Source: a virus
Length of the DNA: 24,507 bases
Strand: one strand, 5' to 3'
Virus record (IMG/VR): IMGVR_UViG_3300028550_001146
Coordinates: 1 to 24,507 of that record
Shown: positions 11,236-20,491 of the stretch, piece after piece
Layout of the letters: each line of letters starts with the position of its first letter
Numbering within the stretch: the first letter of the stretch is position 1
The notes under the pieces: generated by a model
What the model saw: the letters and a program-made list of their open reading frames with translations, nothing else
What the model was told of the DNA's origin: nothing
The model's database searches: none
Program-made: the position numbers and the translations under genes

Positions 11236-11397
11236 TTATTGTTTAGCTTTACCGCCTAGAAAAGCAAATTGCTCTAAGATTTTATACGCTTTAGCTACAA
11301 ACGCATCGTCTTTGGGGGTGTCAGTATAGTTACAGATAACACTAGCTATGGTTACTACAGACGTAGCAAGTACATATAAATCAATTAAGTATTCCAT
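11236..11397 (-). CDS. Small one-TM protein of the lysis cluster (53 aa)
   Basis: The translation starts MEYLIDLYVLATSVVTIASV and ends AFLGGKAKQ. A hydrophobic segment spans about 4-22. It is followed by the conserved-looking TPKDDAFVAKAYKILEQFA, a pattern I have seen in small proteins near phage lysis genes. GGAG precedes the ATG at 11397. A holin-like or membrane-assembly role is likely but not proved. It fills an otherwise empty space between the XhlA-like gene and the virion genes. Confidence 0.65.
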   Translation of the reverse strand: MEYLIDLYVLATSVVTIASVICNYTDTPKDDAFVAKAYKILEQFAFLGGKAKQ

Positions 11398-11429
11398 TGT
11401 ATACTCCAATGTATATTGTAGTGTATATT
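11394..11429 (-). repeat. Three 12-bp imperfect tandem repeats upstream of the 53-aa gene
   Basis: On the + strand the units are CCATTGTATACT, CCAATGTATATT and GTAGTGTATATT (11394-11429). They include the start codon and Shine-Dalgarno region of the 53-aa gene on the minus strand. The TATA-like units may give several -10-like sites. Confidence 0.55.
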
Positions 11430-11431
11430 AT

Positions 11432-11734
11432 TTAAACAGGAGATCGCCAATTGCCACCGATACGCAAGACAATGCTAGAGGTAGCACCAAACTGACCTGC
11501 TTTGCATCCTGCACGATAATACATATTGGGTTCTGGCTCAAAGCCTACAAACTCACCATTAGCAGTAAAGGTATCTACGTCTACCCATGAAGATCCATCA
11601 GTGCTTCGCTGAACAGTAATGATTGCACTGTTAGCAAACGTACCAGAGACAGAGAAGTTAAAGTTTCCGTCAAAGAATACTGTATCAGTAAAAGTGTTTT
11701 CCGCAGTAATAGTCTTAGTAACGTAAGTAGTCAT
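11432..11734 (-). CDS. Small beta-rich virion candidate (100 aa)
   Basis: The protein is rich in Thr, Ser, Val and Phe with alternating patterns (TVFFDGNFNFSVSGTF, AIITVQRSTDGSSWVDVDTF), typical of a small beta-sandwich. The STDGSSWVDVDTFTANGEF part is like repeats in carbohydrate-binding and phage decoration proteins. It follows the tail fibre genes, so a fibre-tip or adsorption accessory role is likely (inference). GGAG precedes the ATG. Confidence 0.65.
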   Translation of the reverse strand: MTTYVTKTITAENTFTDTVFFDGNFNFSVSGTFANSAIITVQRSTDGSSWVDVDTFTANGEFVGFEPEPNMYYRAGCKAGQFGATSSIVLRIGGNWRSPV

Positions 11735-11735
11735 C

Positions 11736-11996
11736 TTATTCTCCTTGCGCGTCTAAGTGAGTTTGATATGCGGCTTTAGCTTCGTCTGTAAATACAACAC
11801 CAGCAATTGCTACAACATCAGCATCTTCACTAGAAAGGTCTGCATCAGGTGTAAGAATATGACGATGGAAGTTTCTGCTAATCTCTACATCGTCTTTGCT
11901 AATAATATTTGCAGTGCGTACCTGTACTACTGGGTATCCTGCGGCTAAATGTAATACTTCTATCTTGTCGTTTATTGTTGCTTCTGAAAGTGCCAT
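11736..11996 (-). CDS. Hypothetical small protein (86 aa)
   Basis: The N-terminal part (MALSEATINDKIEVLHLAAG then YPVVQVRTANII) resembles short proteins found downstream of tail fibre genes in marine phages. It ends with an acidic helix (TDEAKAAYQTHLDAQGE). No catalytic motif is seen. The leader, TTAACATAGGA then AAGAAAATG, repeats that of the tailspike gene. A fibre-assembly role is possible. Confidence 0.6.
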   Translation of the reverse strand: MALSEATINDKIEVLHLAAGYPVVQVRTANIISKDDVEISRNFHRHILTPDADLSSEDADVVAIAGVVFTDEAKAAYQTHLDAQGE

Positions 11997-12010
11997 TTTC
12001 TTTTCCTATG

Positions 12011-12859
12011 TTAAACAGTATATATTGCTGTGCCAGTTACTCGACAACTATCTCCAAGAACAGCAACATTTGATAATCCTGTGCCAGCCGCTGTTAATGA
12101 TCTAAATCTAATTTCTGAATTTATAACATAAGCATTTAGCTCAACTACACTTGACGTTAATCCATCAAAAAAGTTAACGGACACACCTTCAGCAATCGCA
12201 TCGGCTGTAGCAAAAGGTAATCCTGTAATGGTAGAAGTAGAACCTGTCCCAATTAAAGTAATATTTAAGTCAAAGGTGGCCATAACTTGTCGGCCAATTT
12301 TTGTATATCTTCCACTATTAGCGCCATAAGTGGCTGTACCCCCAACTAATGACGTCCATGAACCCTCTTCGTAATCCGAAAAAAGCTCAGAGGTGCCAGT
12401 GCCAGAGGTAGCAGAGAAGTCTATGCCTTTGCCAGATGTGCCTATTACTAGGTTGCCAGTGCTGACAGTTACATTCCCTACGGAATTGACGCGGATGCGT
12501 TCTGTGCCGCCACTACCGCTAGAAAACGTCATTTCGTCACCAACTGCACCAATAGTTACTGAGTAGTTATTAGTGGTTGCGCTATCTTTAAATCCTATTT
12601 TTACATTAGCATCTGTTGATTCAAAAAGACCAATTTGATTGGCTGTCCCACCGTTTACATGGAATTTAACAGAAGGAGTTCCAGAACCAATAGCCATGCT
12701 CCCTAAAACTGATGAAGACCCTGTAACATCAAGATCGCCATCAACTTTAAGGTCAGAGTTAATATCAATGTCACCATCAAAGGTTAGTTGCCCTTCAATA
12801 GTGACATCGTTGAATGTTGGGTTTCGGCCAAAAACTCCACCATTTTGTTTAATGCTCAT
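12011..12859 (-). CDS. Tail fibre-like protein (282 aa)
   Basis: The N-terminal part (1-55) has short repeated IEGQLTFDG, DGDLDVTG-type strands, as in trimeric beta-helical fibres. Glycine-rich beta sequence runs to about 155. The C-terminal domain begins with YEEGSWTSLVGGTATYG, then NSGRYTKIGRQVMATFDL (163-198), a module widespread in marine phage and cyanophage structural proteins. It probably forms a trimeric fibre or host-binding tip attached near the tailspike. It has AGGA before the ATG and follows the tailspike after about 47 bases. Confidence 0.8.
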   Translation of the reverse strand: MSIKQNGGVFGRNPTFNDVTIEGQLTFDGDIDINSDLKVDGDLDVTGSSSVLGSMAIGSGTPSVKFHVNGGTANQIGLFESTDANVKIGFKDSATTNNYSVTIGAVGDEMTFSSGSGGTERIRVNSVGNVTVSTGNLVIGTSGKGIDFSATSGTGTSELFSDYEEGSWTSLVGGTATYGANSGRYTKIGRQVMATFDLNITLIGTGSTSTITGLPFATADAIAEGVSVNFFDGLTSSVVELNAYVINSEIRFRSLTAAGTGLSNVAVLGDSCRVTGTAIYTV

Positions 12860-12906
12860 AATATTGTCCTGTTGTTTTGTATTTTAGTTAACTCCACTGC
12901 TGTCTT

Positions 12907-15366
12907 TTATACTAACCGCCGCTCAGTAAAATATTTAAAATTCAAAGGTACTTTATAGTTATTTCCTACAGCCCAAGAACCGTTATATTGCGTTAAATTA
13001 GAGCTTAACCATGCGGATGTGGGAATTGATCCACTTGTACCAGACGGCATAGCTATCATGCCTTGCGATCCTGCGCTTGAAGTAGTAAGACTTGCAACAA
13101 AAGGAAATGAGTAGCTTGGGCCGTAACTTCCACCTACGGTTAGTTTTGATGGTATATTTTGGAGTTTAACTATTGCGCTTGAGCCAGTGATATTAAAATC
13201 GGCATATCCAGTAATAGAAACCTCACCATGTTTAATACACATATTAATTTGGAACTTATTAATGGTCATAGTTCCACCCGAAGCGGCAAGTATTCCGTCC
13301 GAAGCGCCAAAATTTAAGTTATCAATGTCAACCGTATTTATATAATCAAGAGTAATTCCTGCGCTGTAGAGTTTTAGTTGCTGTCCAGACTCCTCGCTTA
13401 CATCATTATTAATTAAAACAGAATCAGAGATTGTAAATGCTTGATCAACACTTTCGACAAAGAAAACCGTTCCAGAACCAATGCCTACTATCTTCCCAGA
13501 ATTGCCAGTAATAGTGACATTGGTTAGTGTAGAAAAAGAAGCGGAGGTAGTTAATGTAACCGCAAGAAAAGCGTTTTTTAAATCGCTAAACGCATTGTCT
13601 AGTATTTTATAAAACCCGCCATTTACTGCTGGGTCTGTCATAGAAACAAAGTAAGGAGTTTTTTGTTGGTTATCACTACTAACTAGTGTTTTTCCCGGTC
13701 TCAATCCTGCGGTATATTGGTTTGCTTGAACCGTAAAATTAATTGATTTTGAGCATTGTACACAAGCAATAATAATGTCTTGATAAAAATAATTACCAGA
13801 AACAACCTCATCTTTTCCTCTAAGAAGAATACCAAATCTTGATCCTGACACTTGATTATTTCGGTAGTTGTTAAATTCAGAACCTTCGTGAGAACCAAAT
13901 CCACTTGATCCAGTATTAGCTGACAAATTATTTCCAAGATTATCCAAGCCAGAACCGTCAGCGCTGTTAAAAGCAATATCGCAACCACGCGTAGGAATAT
14001 CTCCTGACAAATCAACTCCTCTGCGGCAACCACTAAACGAACTGCAATGTACCTTTATATCTGTGCATGCATTAATTTGTATGCCATACCCTAATCCAAC
14101 GTTATTAGACTCGTGAATTACATGATTAACCATTTTTGTTTTATAACAATTAATTAAATTAAACCCTTGTATTTGCGCTTTATTAATAGTGCAATTTTGA
14201 ATTACTCCTCCGTCATCACCTTTAATTTGGATTCCAACTTTTGCTTCTGACGGGCCAAAATCAATGTTAAGATTGTTAATATGTACTTTAACGCTGTCTA
14301 TTTTTGTAAGCGTTATAGTTTCGGATGCAATAAGATAGTTATCTGTTAATAATTTTTCAAAATAAATTACGTTTCCAGATACGCGGTTAATTTTATTTAT
14401 TGATCCTTTTTTTATCGACTCAGTTGGAGTGGGGTCAAGCATCCATGCTAAAGTGCTTTTTATTTTAACCAAGTTTCCAACCGCAAAAGCAGAAGCATCT
14501 GCAACCGTTATAAAGTTTGTATTTACGGCTATATTTGCACTAGCAGTTGTCGATGTTCCTACTTGAGTTTTGGCAACAATCAAGCCAGAACAACCGACAG
14601 GTTTAATGGTCGCGCCATTTGCCTCAAAATTAAAATCTGATTTAATTTCTATTGAAGATGTTATTTTATAAATGTCATTAGCGTTTGCCACAACAGCAGT
14701 AGGGGTATTTTGCAAAAATGTACTTAACGCCAACCATGCCGCAGTATCATCTGTAACTCCATCGCCCACTGCACCAAAGTCTTCAACACTGACAGACTCG
14801 CGTAACTTAGTTTGAACAGTAGTAACAACCGCGCCAGTACCAGCAGGAGTATAATTAACAAGAGAAGCGTCAGTTACACTGCCACCTGTTCCTGCAACTA
14901 CTTCTGGCGCGCCAGTAACCGAATTAAACGATAAATATTTACCTTTACGATCTGCCTTTAAAGGGATAGTCATGTCTACCCCAGTAGTAGGCGGCTCTAC
15001 ATCCTGAAGTCTTAGACTACGGTCATTTAAGTTTTCGTTCTGAATAGCACCAATATAGATTTTATCAAAGTCTTCGTTAACATCATCGGCAAGAAACTTA
15101 CCACTGTTCTGGTAGTTAGTAGTACGGTCTAACGGCATAGCCAATACAAGGCTCACAATCTGCCCTACAGAGGCTCCAGTGTCTAGGACTACTGTTCCAC
15201 CAGTTGTATTGTTAACGTTGTTTACAGTGTAACCAGAGGACAATAAGACCCCATTCTGGTATACAGCCATGTCAGTAGCAACCAGAACCCTAAAGGTATA
15301 GGCAAAACTTGTCTGACTAGCTGTAGCCGTTATGTCATTTCTTGTAATTAATGCCGATACGGTCAT
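12907..15366 (-). CDS. Tailspike with T7-fibre anchor and pectate-lyase-like beta-helix (819 aa)
   Basis: Residues 1-150 match the virion-anchoring head domain of T7 gp17-like fibres (FAYTFRVLVATDMAVYQNGVLL; RTTNYQNSGKFLADDVNEDF). At about 193-211, SVEDFGAVGDGVTDDTAAW starts a pectate_lyase_3 right-handed beta-helix, which continues with Asn/Gly-rich turns (GVDLSGDIP, NNYRNNQVSG) to about 700. The end (740-819) is a different glycine- and serine-rich beta domain. This is the usual design of depolymerising tailspikes that cut host capsule or O-antigen. Catalytic residues cannot be named, so activity is inferred. Confidence 0.85.
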   Translation of the reverse strand: MTVSALITRNDITATASQTSFAYTFRVLVATDMAVYQNGVLLSSGYTVNNVNNTTGGTVVLDTGASVGQIVSLVLAMPLDRTTNYQNSGKFLADDVNEDFDKIYIGAIQNENLNDRSLRLQDVEPPTTGVDMTIPLKADRKGKYLSFNSVTGAPEVVAGTGGSVTDASLVNYTPAGTGAVVTTVQTKLRESVSVEDFGAVGDGVTDDTAAWLALSTFLQNTPTAVVANANDIYKITSSIEIKSDFNFEANGATIKPVGCSGLIVAKTQVGTSTTASANIAVNTNFITVADASAFAVGNLVKIKSTLAWMLDPTPTESIKKGSINKINRVSGNVIYFEKLLTDNYLIASETITLTKIDSVKVHINNLNIDFGPSEAKVGIQIKGDDGGVIQNCTINKAQIQGFNLINCYKTKMVNHVIHESNNVGLGYGIQINACTDIKVHCSSFSGCRRGVDLSGDIPTRGCDIAFNSADGSGLDNLGNNLSANTGSSGFGSHEGSEFNNYRNNQVSGSRFGILLRGKDEVVSGNYFYQDIIIACVQCSKSINFTVQANQYTAGLRPGKTLVSSDNQQKTPYFVSMTDPAVNGGFYKILDNAFSDLKNAFLAVTLTTSASFSTLTNVTITGNSGKIVGIGSGTVFFVESVDQAFTISDSVLINNDVSEESGQQLKLYSAGITLDYINTVDIDNLNFGASDGILAASGGTMTINKFQINMCIKHGEVSITGYADFNITGSSAIVKLQNIPSKLTVGGSYGPSYSFPFVASLTTSSAGSQGMIAMPSGTSGSIPTSAWLSSNLTQYNGSWAVGNNYKVPLNFKYFTERRLV

Positions 15367-15392
15367 TATCTTGTCCTATGTTAAGTGTGCCA

Positions 15393-15398
15393 ATTATA
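15393..15398 (-). promoter_or_regulatory. -10 box before the tailspike gene
   Basis: A perfect TATAAT on the minus strand lies about 26 bases before the tailspike ATG in an A+T-rich gap. No good -35 is visible. A late internal promoter is possible. Confidence 0.3.
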
Positions 15399-15410
15399 CT
15401 ATTTTTAGCG

Positions 15411-18400
15411 TTATAAATCACTCGATGCTTTTTGAACTTCATCTAGTCCATGTCTTATATAAAATAAATTCTGCAAAGGTATAAGTCTTCTAAGTGTTCT
15501 TATGTCTGATTCAGTCATTTCACCTTCAGATGTAATTGCATTGGTTGCCGCTACAGTAGTGCTTAACAAGCTACCAAAAGTTGGCCCCAACAAAGACTCA
15601 GAAACAGTGCGAGCTACTTGCTTAGAAGCAGGGGCATCAATTCCTAGTAACGGCCTTAACCCTAAAGAGTTTCCTGATATCTTTTCTATTGTGTTAGTAA
15701 TTTCTCCAATAACACCTATAGCGCCCGATCTATCAATTCCTTCTGTAACCCATACAGCAGGATCATCGCTAACATCTCTTCCTGCAATTTTCTGTTTAAG
15801 ATAATAAGTAAACATTCCCATACCAACAAGTGAAGCAAGACCGCCCACTGCATTGTGATCCTGATTCTGCAATGCGGCAATAAAGACTCGCTGGGTAGCA
15901 GACAATATAAACGATCTAAACTGACCAACAGTTTTACCCATTTCAGTAGACATAAACAATGGCTTTTCTTGTCCGGGAATTAGGATTACGCGATCACTTT
16001 CTTTGCGTACAGCCGCGCCCCACATTCTTTCTAGGTCTGGTCTATCCCAATTCTTAGCATTAGTCAGCCACACACCATCTTCATTCTTGCCATGCTTTAC
16101 TACTTGTTTGTACATGTCCTTTGCTGATTGCTCGTCAATACCTAATCGAGCTAGGCGCTTGTCATAAACTCCTTTTTTTAATCCATCAAAGATAGATGTT
16201 TGCATAGTAACAGCGTGAAGTTGCTTCATTCCTGCTGTCCAATGATCTAAGAAGTTTATCTTTCCAAACTTGCTAGAAGCAGATCGCAACCCTCTTTCGA
16301 TAGCTGTACCGCCTTGAGCGTAATCGCCAACATCAGCAATAATTTCTGACTTGCCTGACATAATGGCATCAGTGCCAACACCATAACGCTTTAACTCAGA
16401 AGCCGCTTCTTTAAATTGTTTTGTGTTTTTAATTAACGGCCCAAGACCACTCTTAAATGTTTTAGCAAAACCTTCAGCCATAAATACACGAGAAACATCA
16501 GGTAAACTAGAAACAGTTACACCACCAAGCAAGCGCAAATAGTTTAAGTCTCTTGAAGACCTAGCCATACGAGTCCAGATATTATCTTCAGAAAATCCGT
16601 AGACACCACGAATACGATCACGCATTCCTGCAATGTCTCTAACGTCACTTTCTCGTTGCTTTTCTAACTTTTCTTGTTGCTTTGGAGTAAGTGATTTGTC
16701 ATTTTTTTTCTTGGCATACCATGTGTTAATATCTTTAAGTTGATCGGTCATATTAACATCATCAAACTTTCTAACTAACTCAATATCTCCAGCTACATTT
16801 TGAAGATACCTAGCGCCTAATGTCTCAATGTCATTCTCTAAAAACTCTTCAACTATTTCATCGTCAATTTGAAATACACGATTTCTTAATGGGCCACGTA
16901 ATGTAGTGCCTTTAATGCCTTTGTTATTTACACCGCCTGTAGGTGAACCGCTACCTAACTTCCAATCATAAGGAAGTCTACCATCTGGACTGCCTTGTAT
17001 TCTTTGTGCTATTTCTTCAGAAAGAGACTCATAATCTTGACGCTCAAAATCCATGCCTTTCTTAAACTCAGCTTTATCTATGATAGCTTGAAGATTATCT
17101 TTTTCTTTTCCTGTTGCTGTAGCAATTTTCTCAGAAGCCGCCTTAGCATCTTCAAATAATTTTACGTCTTTTTCTGCAAGCCAGTTAGAAACTTTATTAA
17201 CAAACTGAGGAAAGTTAGCTGAAATTTTATTTTTGTTCCACACACGATTTAGATAGTTATTAGCTGTTTTAACATCTACATCTTCAGGAAGTAATTTTAA
17301 GGCTACCATTTCATCTTTAAGAGGAGTGTATAATTCTTTATTCCAGTAATCAGCGGAAGCCTTGACTTGAGGTATGTCGCTATCGCCTTTTCTAATTGCA
17401 GTAGATACAGCTTCATTAAACTGCTTTCGATTCATCTTTCCACCAGCACTTTTATACTCTGCAAAAAGATTAGCATTGTTTTGCAATGATGTGCCTAATT
17501 TTCCTGAATGAGCTTTAGCTAAAGACTCAGCCGCTTGAAGAACATTGCCATCCATTTTTATGGGGTTCTCAGCCATCATAGTAGCAATTAATCTAGTTGT
17601 TGGATTCTCACTTGTGATTGTGCGAGACAACGGATCAAAGCCTAATAACTTTACTAGTTTTTTAGCTATCTTTCCCGAAACTTGAGTGTCACCAAGAACT
17701 TGCTGTGCGCCAACACTGCCCGAACCTACAGGCTTAGTAACAGCGTCAATAGTAGGATTAATACCTTCTGCAATCTTAGGCTCAACATTCATAACATTTT
17801 CGTATGCGTCGATCATTTTAGCATCAACACCATACGTTGCTAACTTAGCCGCTGTGCCTCCTAAAACGCCACCTAAGAGCATTCCAGCGGAAATGTTAGT
17901 AGCAGACTCTCCGTAAGTTCTAGTAAGCTGTTGCGTGTGTAAAGCCGCTTCTTGGATAGCTGTGTCAACACCAACAACCGAACCCATTACAGCCGCGCCC
18001 TTTAGAATGCCTTTTCCTGCTCTATAAGTATTTAGTGCAACACCGCCTATAGACAATAAAGAAATAGGGTCAGCCATCATTACAGGCAAGCCAACAATAA
18101 AAGAAGTAGCTCCACCTTGAGCCATTGTTTCTCTGTCGGTTTTTTCTCTAGTCATTTGGCGACGTACAGCTTCTAACTCTTCATCATTATCCGCATACAG
18201 CGCATTGCTAACAAAAGCCTGATCTAGTCTTTCATCTTCGGTAAATAATCCATAAGGGTCGTAATCTGGGTTATCTTTTGTAGAATCAGGTAAGCCAGAT
18301 TCTTCAGAAACAAATGATCCAATAATATTTTCTTGTCGATAAAACGCCTTGGCAATTTCACCAACTGAAGGACGCTCATCTTCTTCTAAAGCAAGAGGAA

Positions 18401-18449
18401 CTAATTTTGGAGCTATTAACTCTTGATCTGGCGATGCAACAAAACCCAT
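15411..18449 (-). CDS. Internal virion (ejection) protein, T7 gp16-like (1012 aa)
   Basis: This is a large protein in the position and order of T7 gp16, after gp14-like and gp15-like genes. A hydrophobic, Gly-rich region at about 112-205 (TSFIVGLPVMMADPISLLSIGG, GMLLGGVLGGTAAKL) may insert in membranes. The rest is mostly helical and charged; DDPAVWVTEGIDRSGAIGVIGE lies near the end. T7 gp16 carries an N-terminal transglycosylase and forms the DNA channel across the envelope. No such lysozyme motif is seen at the N-terminus here, and at 1012 aa it is shorter than T7 gp16 (1318). Confidence 0.75.
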   Translation of the reverse strand: MGFVASPDQELIAPKLVPLALEEDERPSVGEIAKAFYRQENIIGSFVSEESGLPDSTKDNPDYDPYGLFTEDERLDQAFVSNALYADNDEELEAVRRQMTREKTDRETMAQGGATSFIVGLPVMMADPISLLSIGGVALNTYRAGKGILKGAAVMGSVVGVDTAIQEAALHTQQLTRTYGESATNISAGMLLGGVLGGTAAKLATYGVDAKMIDAYENVMNVEPKIAEGINPTIDAVTKPVGSGSVGAQQVLGDTQVSGKIAKKLVKLLGFDPLSRTITSENPTTRLIATMMAENPIKMDGNVLQAAESLAKAHSGKLGTSLQNNANLFAEYKSAGGKMNRKQFNEAVSTAIRKGDSDIPQVKASADYWNKELYTPLKDEMVALKLLPEDVDVKTANNYLNRVWNKNKISANFPQFVNKVSNWLAEKDVKLFEDAKAASEKIATATGKEKDNLQAIIDKAEFKKGMDFERQDYESLSEEIAQRIQGSPDGRLPYDWKLGSGSPTGGVNNKGIKGTTLRGPLRNRVFQIDDEIVEEFLENDIETLGARYLQNVAGDIELVRKFDDVNMTDQLKDINTWYAKKKNDKSLTPKQQEKLEKQRESDVRDIAGMRDRIRGVYGFSEDNIWTRMARSSRDLNYLRLLGGVTVSSLPDVSRVFMAEGFAKTFKSGLGPLIKNTKQFKEAASELKRYGVGTDAIMSGKSEIIADVGDYAQGGTAIERGLRSASSKFGKINFLDHWTAGMKQLHAVTMQTSIFDGLKKGVYDKRLARLGIDEQSAKDMYKQVVKHGKNEDGVWLTNAKNWDRPDLERMWGAAVRKESDRVILIPGQEKPLFMSTEMGKTVGQFRSFILSATQRVFIAALQNQDHNAVGGLASLVGMGMFTYYLKQKIAGRDVSDDPAVWVTEGIDRSGAIGVIGEITNTIEKISGNSLGLRPLLGIDAPASKQVARTVSESLLGPTFGSLLSTTVAATNAITSEGEMTESDIRTLRRLIPLQNLFYIRHGLDEVQKASSDL

Positions 18450-18457
18450 TTTATTTC

Positions 18458-20491
18458 CTATTTAGATATGGCTCTTAAATCTGGAGTAGATGCATAAATT
18501 TGTCCACTTTGCGCGGCTCTCATTTCTCGTTCTGCCGTATCTTTAATTATAGCCATTTCTTCTTCTTCAGCAGTTAAAATGTCAGGCATATATCTGTTTA
18601 ACATTACTTCGTTACCATTTTCATCTTGCCCAGCAAACACAGCAGTATTTAAAGTGCCATTATTCTCCCGATACATTACAGTATAAGAAGGATTCCCTGT
18701 AGATGCTTGCCTTGCAGTAATTGAATCAGAGACTAAAACAATATCTTTTTTATCTAACTCAAGGCCAAAAATTCCAGAAGGGCCAGTTAGCTCATTATAA
18801 ATATCTTCTCTAATATAATTTACGCTGTCAGTAACTCCAAGCCCATAATAATCTTCAGGGCGAAACTTCATAAATCCAAACTCGCTTTCTTTGTAATTAG
18901 TCTGAATGTTTTTTATAGCCTGTTCTTTAGCATTATCTACAGACATACCGGAAATGTAATAGCTTTCAACTAAAGTTCCGTAGTCTTTAATTAAGTCATA
19001 TTGCGCGATATCATTTACATTAAATTTCTCAAAATATCCTGAGCCATATTCTTCAAGCATTTCGTTTCTATAAGACCCACTAAAAGTTTTCTTACCTTCT
19101 GTAGACTTAATTTCGGCTGTTCTAGCTTCAATTCTTGCCTTATTAGTTGGGTCAGTGTTCTTAATTGCTTGCTGTGTGGCAAGGTCTGCACCCATAAACT
19201 GACTTAAAGAATTAACTTCTGTAGCAAAAGCGCGTTGTTGTTCAGTAAGAACTGTTTGTCCAATTCCCGGAATTTCGGTTAATCTTCCAATAGTTTCTGA
19301 AGCCGCTTGTATTCTGTTTACATCTTGCGACATTAAATCATTAGTTAGCTCTTGCTTTAACATTGCAGGAATAAGGCCAGTCTTTGCTACAAAATCTGTT
19401 TGCTTTGCACCTCTAGCATCAGGGTTATCAGATGGTAATTCTTGGAACGTAACTTCCGCATAATAATCATTTGCATCTTTTTGCGTAATTGGAATTTGAT
19501 CGCCAACAGGTGTAACGCTGTCCATTACATTTCCAACGCGAATCATTCCTTGATCTTTTTTAACTTCCGCTAATTCTGCTTTATATGCTTGTCTAACACC
19601 ATTTAATCTTTGGCTAATTAAACCTAGCATTTGATCTTTTTCTGTAGGGCTTATACCTTCAATTTCAGACGTTCTAAAATCTTCGAGGAATTTTGCGCCA
19701 CTAATAAGCTTTTCTTCATTAGACAAATCTTCATTAAAGACAGCCCTATCAACATTGCCAATTTCAGTTTGAAGCATAATTGAACTTTCAACTTTGCGCT
19801 TTTCAGCCTCAAGGTTAGAAGCGTATTTAGGAGAAGCTTCAGCCAAAGCATCCATCTCTGCAAATAATATTTCTTTTTCTACACTAACAAGTTCTGCGTC
19901 ACCGTTTCGAGCTAAGTTTTCAATATCAATAACACCGACATCAACGCCATTAGACAATGTATCAATGCTTTGATTTTGAGTAGATACTTCAAACGCTTTG
20001 CTTATGTTTGCAGTAGTGGTTGCAATTCTTGGAGCTATTGCGGATATAAGGTCTTGCCTTAATTCTATAGGAGCAGAGTTAATTGTTGCATCAAAATATG
20101 CTTTAGAAGCATTTTCGTAGCCAACAGGATCATCTGCAAATTCTGTTGCAAGCTCTATTAAACGTACTTTTGAATCAGTGTTGCGCTGAGAAAGCTGTGC
20201 ATTAATTACGGTATTCTGATAAACGTCAGCGCCATAACCTCGACGCTCTTCTATCTCTCCGTAAGATACTTTACCTTCTTCATCAACTATACGAGCCTCT
20301 TCAACAGCCAGCAATGCTTCTTCAGGAGCCTCACGCTCTGCCTTAGCAATACCAAACTGTTCAGCAACACCGCCTACTTGCTCTGCTAATCCTGCTAGAG
20401 CTTGCATACGTTTTGCACCAGACTGATCTACACCAGTAGGTTGGAACTTACCGTAAAAGCCAATGCGCTCTTGTCTAGGTTGTTTAGCCAT
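18458..20491 (-). CDS. Internal virion protein, T7 gp15-like (677 aa)
   Basis: It has long helical, acidic and Gln-rich sequence without TM segments, between the gp14-like and gp16-like genes. This is the position of T7 gp15 (747 aa), which stacks with gp16 to form the ejection tube through the periplasm. The start MAKQPRQERIGFYGKFQPTG is like other podovirus gp15-like N-termini. The assignment rests on order, size and composition; no clear motif can be named. It shares the A of TAATG with the gp14-like gene and ends 8 bases before the gp16-like start. Confidence 0.7.
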   Translation of the reverse strand: MAKQPRQERIGFYGKFQPTGVDQSGAKRMQALAGLAEQVGGVAEQFGIAKAEREAPEEALLAVEEARIVDEEGKVSYGEIEERRGYGADVYQNTVINAQLSQRNTDSKVRLIELATEFADDPVGYENASKAYFDATINSAPIELRQDLISAIAPRIATTTANISKAFEVSTQNQSIDTLSNGVDVGVIDIENLARNGDAELVSVEKEILFAEMDALAEASPKYASNLEAEKRKVESSIMLQTEIGNVDRAVFNEDLSNEEKLISGAKFLEDFRTSEIEGISPTEKDQMLGLISQRLNGVRQAYKAELAEVKKDQGMIRVGNVMDSVTPVGDQIPITQKDANDYYAEVTFQELPSDNPDARGAKQTDFVAKTGLIPAMLKQELTNDLMSQDVNRIQAASETIGRLTEIPGIGQTVLTEQQRAFATEVNSLSQFMGADLATQQAIKNTDPTNKARIEARTAEIKSTEGKKTFSGSYRNEMLEEYGSGYFEKFNVNDIAQYDLIKDYGTLVESYYISGMSVDNAKEQAIKNIQTNYKESEFGFMKFRPEDYYGLGVTDSVNYIREDIYNELTGPSGIFGLELDKKDIVLVSDSITARQASTGNPSYTVMYRENNGTLNTAVFAGQDENGNEVMLNRYMPDILTAEEEEMAIIKDTAEREMRAAQSGQIYASTPDLRAISK

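Noticed and set aside
13701-14033. 110-aa ORF inside the tailspike gene, same strand, other frame
   Set aside because: Leucine/isoleucine-rich shadow of repeated beta-helix codons; no ribosome site and no independent support.
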